Below, in pieces: positions 1 through 6,100 of a stretch of DNA of 11,469 nucleotides (position 1 is its first letter; each line of letters begins with the position of its first letter). A program made the position numbers and the translations under genes. Source of the stretch: a bacterium (lineage in GTDB: Bacteria; Zhuqueibacterota; Zhuqueibacteria; Thermofontimicrobiales; Thermofontimicrobiaceae); NCBI GenBank assembly GCA_011046315.1, contig DSAU01000328.1, positions 1 to 11,469 of the forward strand, given 5' to 3'. The notes beneath the pieces are model-generated. The model did not search any database, was not told the origin of the DNA, and saw nothing but the letters and a program-made list of their open reading frames with translations.

Positions 1-488
1 GTAATCTGGCTCGGATATCCTGAACCGGCTTCTCTTCCGGTTACGGTTGTTTTACTGAATTGACGATCTTCTTGCCTCGTTGTCGTTGCTTCTTTTGAAG
101 AGGACACACGCGATTTGTCTGACACGTGTTCTTGTTTACGGCTCTGCTCGTCTCTAAAACTCGTCTGTTGAGCAAAATCAGATTGTGAGAGCTGGCTTTG
201 TTTGGCATGTTCATCTTCGAAAATCAGCCGGGCATACTGCTGTTGAATGCGAATTATTTCAGAATGTTGAACTTGTTGCACCAATTCATGGGTCGAAAAA
301 TAGTATACTGCAACGACATGAAAAATAAAAGTTACCAGCCAAATAGCAGCAAATCGACGGTCAAAAGAATCGACAAATTTTCGCTCATACTTTCTGGGGA
401 AATCGATATAAACAATGTTGCTCGAAAGGGAGTTTTGATGATTAGAATTGAGGTTTCCTTCCAAATAGGATCTTTTATCGTTACTCAC
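1..488 (-). CDS. TonB/AgmX-like single-pass membrane protein, N-terminal 162 codons, cut by the window edge
   Basis: An open frame runs leftward from GTG at 488-486 and leaves the window without a stop. An in-frame TAA lies a short way upstream and no ATG lies between, while AGAGG sits 5 nt before the GTG, so GTG is the supported start. The protein has a polar cytoplasmic N-terminus of about 45 residues, then one membrane helix at about 46-64 (FAAIWLVTFIFHVVAVYYF, flanked by Arg-Arg), then a Gln/Ser/Arg/Glu-rich stretch of low complexity from about 70 to the edge. This N-in, single-helix, flexible periplasmic linker plan is that of TonB, TolA and the AgmX/GltJ-type proteins. It also follows an ExbB-ExbD-ExbD set, the usual partners. 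The likely role, by inference, is the arm that carries motor force across the periplasm. The C-terminal domain that would separate TonB from AgmX/PglI type lies outside the window. Confidence 0.75.
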   Translation of the reverse strand, partial: MSNDKRSYLEGNLNSNHQNSLSSNIVYIDFPRKYERKFVDSFDRRFAAIWLVTFIFHVVAVYYFSTHELVQQVQHSEIIRIQQQYARLIFEDEHAKQSQLSQSDFAQQTSFRDEQSRKQEHVSDKSRVSSSKEATTTRQEDRQFSKTTVTGREAGSGYPSQI

Positions 489-556
489 AATAACCTCTGG
501 TTGATTAGCAAATGAAAAAATTGTCTTTTATCACCAAATAAATTCAACGGCAGCAT
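485..556 (-). CDS. possible 23-residue small ORF coupled to the TonB-like gene
   Basis: ATG at 556-554 has GAAGG 7 nt upstream and opens a 23-codon frame, starting MLPLNLFGDKRQFF and rich in Leu/Phe. Its TGA (487-485) overlaps the GTG start of the next gene in the four bases GTGA, a common arrangement for translational coupling. The same frame is open without interruption back to the TAA of the upstream exbD gene at 611-613, so the stretch could alternatively be a relic or readthrough extension of that protein. ORFs this short are frequent by chance; only the RBS and the overlap speak for it. Confidence 0.25.
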   Translation of the reverse strand: MLPLNLFGDKRQFFHLLINQRLL

Positions 557-610
557 ACGCAAGCCTTCACATTCAAGATTAAACCAAGGCAGGCGATTCT
601 GCTTCCCAAT

Positions 611-1105
611 TTATCCTTCCTTTTTATAAACTACCAGCCTCATATTGGGGTATTCAGCCTGGCCGCAGGTCGCCATAACTTTTATCAGCAGTTTATAAGG
701 AATCTCCTTGTCCGCTTGAATCGTAACCTTGCCGGAAAATTTGGTACCGTACTGTTCTTCCATGCGTTTGGCTTCGCGTGCGTAAATCTGAAGTTTATTC
801 AGCAACTCATCGATGATTAACCCGTCGTGGTTCAAAATATCACTGACCTGTTCGACCTCCTCATGATTGACGGCAATGGATTTCTTTGAAACGATCAAAT
901 CCAGGCCGACTTCCGGTGATTTTTCAATTGAAGAGGAGGGCAGCGTTAATTTGTCAGAAGGATGTATCAGCAATCCCTGCGTCGAATACGTCTTTAATAA
1001 AAACACCAGAATGATAGTAAACATATCCATCATCGAGGTTAAATTCAGCCGTACTTTTCCCGGGTTGGTGTCATGCTTTTTAATTCGAGATGGAATAAAA
1101 GCCAT
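611..1105 (-). CDS. ExbD/TolR-family motor protein with the conserved membrane aspartate
   Basis: This 164-residue protein matches ExbD/TolR in length and plan: a short basic cytoplasmic N-terminus, one membrane helix at about 21-40 with the family signature LNLTSMMDMFTIILVFLL, and a periplasmic domain to the C-terminus. Asp27 sits where ExbD and TolR carry the proton-carrying aspartate (Asp25 in E. coli ExbD, Asp23 in TolR). The periplasmic part ends in the usual VTIQADKEIPYKLLIKVM and RLVVYKK segments, so the protein looks full length. The start is supported by GGAGA about 7 nt upstream. It follows the other exbD gene after 104 nt and precedes the TonB-like gene after 122 nt. By family knowledge it forms the helix pair inside a TolQ/ExbB pentamer and couples proton flow to movement. 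Family assignment is firm; the process powered is unknown. Confidence 0.92.
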   Translation of the reverse strand: MAFIPSRIKKHDTNPGKVRLNLTSMMDMFTIILVFLLKTYSTQGLLIHPSDKLTLPSSSIEKSPEVGLDLIVSKKSIAVNHEEVEQVSDILNHDGLIIDELLNKLQIYAREAKRMEEQYGTKFSGKVTIQADKEIPYKLLIKVMATCGQAEYPNMRLVVYKKEG

Positions 1106-1209
1106 TATCTTCTCCAGCTTATCTTAAATTCAAACGTAAAAACTAGTTTATTAATTTTTGTAAATTTTCGAATTAAATCCAATTTTTGAATAACCTACAA
1201 CTTGTTTGG

Positions 1210-1749
1210 TTAAAATATCACACCTGCCGCCAAAGAGACTTCTGGAAAAAGAACGAATTTCTGGCTGTCGATGGTGATTTCCCGTGCGGCGTCCATCGTA
1301 TTCACCAGCACCTGGTAGTGAATATCAGGCTCGGCTTGAATCACAATTCTATCAACATCGGGAAACTGATCCAATGCTTTTTGCTTGATTTCATATAATT
1401 TTTCAGACAGCGCGCTATAGTTCAGCGAGCCATCGTTAGCCAGCGGAATCGAGGGAGTGCTCCTGTCCGCTGTCCGAACAATTTCTATCGAACTGGAAAT
1501 GTAAAATCCATTATCAGTGATGGACACCGCCAGGTCTAATTTTTTTTCGCTCTCTTTCGGCGCCTCGAGTTGCGAAACATTAGCTCCCACAGCCGGTGGT
1601 AAATTGAGATCAATAACTCCAATTTTCACGAATACAGCAGAGGAAAGTAACAACGGAATTAAAACCACCATTAGATTCATGACCGGAGTCATGTTTAGTT
1701 CGACATCTTCTGCTGTTCGGCTACTGCGTTCTGATGGTTTAAATGCCAT
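1210..1749 (-). CDS. ExbD/TolR-family protein with Asn in place of the membrane aspartate
   Basis: This 179-residue protein has the ExbD layout: cytoplasmic N-terminus of about 20 residues, one membrane helix at about 24-43, and a periplasmic domain with the typical IVIQAEPDIHYQVLVNTMDA and FPEVSLA segments near the end. The signature reads LNMTPVMNLMVVLIPLLL, so position 25 is Asn (codon AAT at 1677-1675) where Asp is expected; GAT to AAT is a single-base change. The start ATG lies 1 nt after the stop of the TolQ-type gene, with AGGAA about 9 nt upstream inside that gene, so the two are probably translated together. The rest of the domain is intact, which argues against decay. I infer a structural or regulatory partner of the Asp-bearing ExbD encoded next, perhaps in a heterodimer. 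Family assignment is firm. Confidence 0.92.
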   Translation of the reverse strand: MAFKPSERSSRTAEDVELNMTPVMNLMVVLIPLLLSSAVFVKIGVIDLNLPPAVGANVSQLEAPKESEKKLDLAVSITDNGFYISSSIEIVRTADRSTPSIPLANDGSLNYSALSEKLYEIKQKALDQFPDVDRIVIQAEPDIHYQVLVNTMDAAREITIDSQKFVLFPEVSLAAGVIF

Positions 1750-1750
1750 A

Positions 1751-2401
1751 TTATTGATTTCCTGTGATTAAATTAATTAATTTGACCGTATGTTCATCGA
1801 TTTCATCAATGATTTTGAGCGTTTTGTTGTTGATAAAGGTGTACAACAAAATCGCTGGTACCGCTATCATTAATCCGGTCATGGTGGTGTTCATTGCTAC
1901 CGAAATACCTGCTGCTAACATTCGAGATTTTTCCGCCTGATCGATTCCCGGCGCTGAGACCGATTTAAAAGCAGCAATTAACCCGTAGATTGTTCCCATC
2001 AAACCAATCAACGTGGCAACATTTGCAATCATTGCCAGGAAACTGGTTCTCTCCTGCAACCGGGGAATGACTTCCAGGGTGGCTTCATCAACTGAATTCT
2101 GAATAGCACGAAATTCGACCGTTTCTGCAGAGCTGACTTTTTTAAGCGCTGTCATCACTACCTGGGGCAAAGCCTTTTTCTTTGCTGATTGACATAGTGC
2201 GATTGCGTTTTTATAATCACCAGCCTTAACCAATTTTCTAATTTCGTCCATAAATTTGGGAGCATTGATGTTTGATCTTACCAAAATGTAATAGGTGCGT
2301 TCAATAGCAATCGCCACCATAAACACAGCGGCAACCAATAAAATCCACATAAATACCCACCCCGTTGCATCAGGATTAAAATTTTTTAAAACATCAGCCA
2401 T
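1751..2401 (-). CDS. MotA/TolQ/ExbB-family proton channel protein
   Basis: This 216-residue protein has three membrane helices at about 13-33, 121-145 and 164-190, with a cytoplasmic loop between the first two and a charged C-terminal tail, as in TolQ and ExbB. The family core is clear: IANVATLIGLMGTIYGLIAAF in the second helix (split here as IANVATLIGLMG and TIYGLIAAF) and AMNTTMTGLMIAVPAI in the third. Thr137 and Thr173 match the conserved channel threonines of E. coli ExbB (Thr148 and Thr181). Members form an inner-membrane pentamer around two ExbD/TolR helices and use the proton gradient to move them. GGAGG lies 7 nt before the ATG, the strongest ribosome binding site in the window. Two exbD-type genes follow directly, giving the one-TolQ plus two-TolR composition of Myxococcus AglRQS. 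Which process it drives cannot be read from the gene. Confidence 0.94.
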   Translation of the reverse strand: MADVLKNFNPDATGWVFMWILLVAAVFMVAIAIERTYYILVRSNINAPKFMDEIRKLVKAGDYKNAIALCQSAKKKALPQVVMTALKKVSSAETVEFRAIQNSVDEATLEVIPRLQERTSFLAMIANVATLIGLMGTIYGLIAAFKSVSAPGIDQAEKSRMLAAGISVAMNTTMTGLMIAVPAILLYTFINNKTLKIIDEIDEHTVKLINLITGNQ

Positions 2402-2408
2402 CAGTCAA

Positions 2409-2430
2409 CCTCCATAATTAAAATTTTAAT
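2409..2430 (-). promoter_or_regulatory. ribosome binding site of the tolQ-type gene abutting a 14-bp palindrome
   Basis: GGAGG (minus strand, 2413-2409) is followed 7 nt later by the ATG at 2401. Directly upstream lies the perfect palindrome ATTAAAATTTTAAT (2417-2430). With one extra base the symmetry extends to CCAT at 2412-2415 and GG at 2431-2432, sharing two G residues with the ribosome binding site. It could be a protein-binding operator or a weak structure that hides the site. AT-rich palindromes also arise by chance in DNA of this composition. Confidence 0.35.
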
Positions 2431-2521
2431 GGTAATGTAAACTCCGTTAGATATGAATCAATAAAACCAATGGTAACCGATCACCGGTAATGTTGTTTAT
2501 TTATTTAATTTTTATAAAGTT

Positions 2522-2573
2522 GGAGTGCGATGCTTTTTTCGCGTTGTAGCAATCAAGAAAGGGATCACACTCC
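2522..2573 (-). promoter_or_regulatory. RNA hairpin candidate between the scaffold genes and the motor genes
   Basis: Within the 247-nt gap 2402-2648, minus-strand GGAGTGTGAT (2573-2564) pairs with ATCGCACTCC (2531-2522) across a 32-nt interior. All ten positions pair in the leftward RNA, one as a U-G wobble; on the plus strand the same position is a C-A mismatch, so the structure favours the sense transcript of the cluster. The interior offers TTTC/GAAA and TTG/CAA pairs around a CTA loop, making a possible rod. No T-run follows, so it is not a standard terminator. Possible roles are transcript processing, stabilisation or attenuation that sets the ratio of motor to scaffold proteins. The rest of the gap shows no gene I can support and no clear promoter. 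Confidence 0.4.
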
Positions 2574-2648
2574 GTAATAACAATAGCTTATAACTCATAA
2601 ATTCTACACCGTGATCGCTTACAACCAATGTCTTTCAATCTGTTATTT

Positions 2649-3089
2649 TTACTTTTCTGATTTTGACGTGCGATTTTCAGCATCGTTCTTTGTCGGTTGT
2701 TTATTGGAAATTTGTTTCTTCAAATTTCCGATCTTTCGCGGTTGAAACAAACGATCATCTTCGAATATCGCTTGCTCGCGTACACTTTTCAACTCAACTT
2801 CAAACGAACGGTCAACAAACTCCAAATCGCCAAATTCCGGCTCCAAACGCTTTGGTATAATTGCTACTCGTGGCTTTTCAATGATAGCCTCGATATTGAT
2901 TGCATCCAAAACAATATCGCCATCTAATTCTACCATCGCCGATAACTCCTCAATCGAGTTCGACTCTAATTTTGCCGATTTTGAAGTGTCCGCTCTTTGG
3001 TCCTGATTTTGCCCAAAGAGTGGATTAAAACAGAAAAACAACAAGAGCAATGATACTAATAGCTGCTGATCTCGATGTTGTACGTTCAT
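2649..3089 (-). CDS. small exported protein of unknown function
   Basis: This 146-residue protein is not recognised as a named family. It begins with a clear signal peptide (LLVSLLLLFFCFNPLFG, cleavage likely near residue 26 before Gln); Cys20 has no lipobox, so a lipoprotein is unlikely. A compact acidic core at about 48-110 contains ELDGDIVLDAINIEAIIEKP and then PKRLEPEFGDLEFVDRSFE, with the alternating pattern of short beta strands. The tail from about 112 is basic and Asn/Lys/Ser-rich, probably disordered. GGAG lies 7 nt before the ATG. It starts 39 nt after the large TPR gene and is the last gene before the motor set, so I infer a periplasmic accessory or linker of the same machine, perhaps binding a TPR protein or the periplasmic ExbD domains. 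That it is expressed and exported is likely; the role is unknown. Confidence 0.8.
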   Translation of the reverse strand: MNVQHRDQQLLVSLLLLFFCFNPLFGQNQDQRADTSKSAKLESNSIEELSAMVELDGDIVLDAINIEAIIEKPRVAIIPKRLEPEFGDLEFVDRSFEVELKSVREQAIFEDDRLFQPRKIGNLKKQISNKQPTKNDAENRTSKSEK

Positions 3090-3128
3090 GTTGCAACTCC
3101 ATAAATGTCATTGATGCAGATTATCTTA

Positions 3129-6100
3129 TCAATACAAGATGATGTATTTGTCCATCACCAGATTTTTTTTAATCATTTCATCGCTGGTCTCCATTAAAAT
3201 TTGTCGCTTTTTTTCTTGCCAATCAGGAAGTGAAGATACTGTAATGGTGGCAATCAACCCGCCGCCGGTTGCGTTTTGATCAACACATTCGATTGCCATC
3301 ACATTGGACCCAGCCACAAGAGCATCCGACAACTTGATGCTATTTTCTTGATTCATGGTTGAATCGGCGCCGCTAAAGGTTGAGATATACTCTCCGTTAA
3401 AAAAGAAATTATAAGAATCATCCAGTTGTATTTTTATTTCGGCAGAGACTGGCAGACCCGGGATCATTATTTCTTTGCGGAAATAAACCCGGTCACAACT
3501 TACCCTTTGAACAATTGAATGGCGATTAGTCACCAGCCGATCAGATCTCAACACAACGGTTGTATCGCGCGATAAGGAATCACTTATAAATTTTACGATT
3601 CTCGATGAATCCAATTCTTCAGAAAATCTGACGGTATCGAAAGCAACTGCAACCGTTGTGTCAATTTTGAAACCGCTGGTGTCCAGCCGAGTCAACCAAA
3701 CAGGAGGTGGGCTTAACTTGCTGATTAGATTTTGATTATCAACAAATTCAGCATAGTCCCAACTGCTGTCCGCAAAGGAGGGATTGGTCCATCCCTGTTC
3801 GTATTGTACGCTGACTCGCCATGTCCTATCCGAGTACTGAGTGCTGGTTTTGATTTCGAGCCCCAGTTTTTGGTAATGATCTTTGGGTTTTAGTTCAACC
3901 AGTTGGAGCAGCGCTCTTGTTGCCCAGCGGTTGGAAATGCTCATCTCCTTTGATAATTGATGGGCGCTTTCCAGTAATTCGATTGAATTTTCTTTTATCG
4001 AAAAATAATTATCCTCAAAAACAAATAAGGCGTCTTCATAATCCAAATTTTTGGTGTCTTTGTATAGTTTGTCATAAAATTTCTTTTTCGAGTACGCCAG
4101 TCGAGCCAAAGAGTCGCTAAACACGGCAAAGTGATAGACCTGTTGGAACAGGCTCTCTTCGGTGAGAATCACAGTGGGGTCTTGAATGTTTTCGGTGGCA
4201 GCCAAATCCAGTGATTTGTGAAAGGAAAGCATCGTATAACTAGTAAAGTCTTTCCAAAATCCCAGCAAAGCAGCCAAGTTATCAGCTAATGTAATTGCAT
4301 CAAAAACGAAGCTTGCCCGTTGGTCTCGTTTAATAAAACGTTCGTATTCTTCCCAATTGGTGGTATAATAATCCAACGCCTGTTGCGCCAAACGCGAGTA
4401 TTCGGTGGCAAGGATGTTGTTTGTTGTCACAATCTTTTTGCGTGACTCTTTAACCCATTTGTTATCAATGCCAAGTTTCCATGCCTCTCGTACATTGCGC
4501 ACGTGCTCATCCACTGCGCTGTTTACCAACGGCTCGACCGCGCGCTTTATGACTTGTTTCTGGTATTCCATTTGTTCAACATGAGTTAAATCTTCTGGTA
4601 TCGGCGCCTTAAACAAAAATTGGATTGTGGCGAGCTGCAACTCTGCCATATCATATATCACTTTGGACATTTGATTTTCACAGCGTTCAATCCAGCGTCG
4701 GGCAATATGCAGGGTACTGTCGCGACTCACTATTTTTTGCAGTTCAGAAGGTGTGGTTTTAGCAGTGTCGCTGAGGACTAAAGATTGCTCATAATTGTTT
4801 GCCAATTTTCTTAAAATGTCAATTGATTGTCGATAAGACTCTTCAGCTTTGCGGTATAATTCAACCGCGGTTTCATTAATTTCTTTCTGTGCTACAATCC
4901 GGCGAGTGCGGTCCATTGGTGGAATTTCCTGTCGCATCCAACTATCGGCAAATTCCTCGTAAGCCTTTCCAATATTAAAAGTCGCTTCATAAAGGTGGAT
5001 CGTTCCAAAAGCCACCACCTGGGTAAATCCGTTTACCACTTCAATGAGCAAATCCCGCTTGCGCTTTCGATCTACTTCCATTTTAGCCGGTGGCAAGTAA
5101 AGATCGATCCCTTTGAATTCATTATGTTTAATTTTTGTGGCGGATGACAGCGCTTCTGCGGCATAATAGTCATTGGTGTCCATTTTGCGCTGCTGAAACA
5201 ATTGATTTTTGCTGACCGCTTTGTCATATTCGTTGAGTGCGCTATCTAAATCGCCCTTGCTTTCGAAATACTTACCTCGATGAAAAAATGTTTCTACAAC
5301 TCGAGGGGAGTCCGGAAATTTTTCCGCGTATTCACCATAGATCTGATTTGCTTCCGCTAATTTGTCCAGCCGTAAATAATAGGTGGCAATATCATAAAAC
5401 AGATCGTCGGCGTCATCTGAATCGGTAAAATTCTCCACAAACCGGGTGTTGATTCGAATGGCATTTTCCCACTCTTCTGCTCTGGCAAAAAACAAACTGG
5501 AATTGTACAAGGCGTCATGAACTTGTAGCGAATCCTTTGTGATGGCTGCCAGCCGCTCATAAGTTAGCGCAGCGTTTTTATATTCGAACAACTCACCATA
5601 GTCGATGGCTAAATTGTTCATCGCATCAAATTTAAAATTGGATTCGGCTTGAGTTTCGATCAGATAATTATAGGTTTCAACCGCCCGGCTAAACTCGCGT
5701 GCCTTGTCATATTCACAGGCAGCATTAAACAGGCTTAAATCAGCAAAATCAATATACGGCGCCTCTCGCACTACTCTCAGATATTCGTTTCCGGCTTGGA
5801 GATGATCCGCCGAATCAGCCAGCACTTTAGCCGCCAGAAAAATAGATTCAGCGAGTCGCCGTTTTGCTTTCTCAACTAATTCCGGTGGCATTGTGGAATC
5901 ATTTTTAATGCGCTGGGCGACAATTTCTGCACTCCTGTAATCACCTTTGCCAAAATAACTTTCCATAATTTGGTGTTGTATGTTGGGGATGGTTTCGTGC
6001 TCGGGAAAGTGTTTGACAATCGTGTTAAAATAGCGCAGCGCTTCTTTGAAAAGGTTATTGTTAAAATAAAGCACACCCGCGTTATATAAAATCTTAACCG

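Noticed and set aside
198..515. Plus-strand ORF of 105 codons
   Set aside because: It is antisense to the TonB-like gene, which has a ribosome binding site, a membrane helix and the right neighbours; the plus-strand product shows no recognisable feature.
867..1127. Plus-strand ORF of 86 codons, and similar ones at 1186-1398 and 1517-1771
   Set aside because: These are shadows of the two exbD genes; the exbD frames carry the conserved family signatures.
1751..2401. Naming the motor genes tolQ/tolR or exbB/exbD, or aglR/aglQ/aglS
   Set aside because: Family membership is clear, but no TolB, Pal, receptor or Glt genes in the window fix which branch they belong to, so no symbols are given.
2512..2598. 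Minus-strand 28-codon ORF (hydrophobic N-terminus, basic C-terminus) in the 247-nt gap
   Set aside because: It has no convincing ribosome binding site and overlaps the hairpin, whose pairing explains the sequence at least as well; length is within chance.
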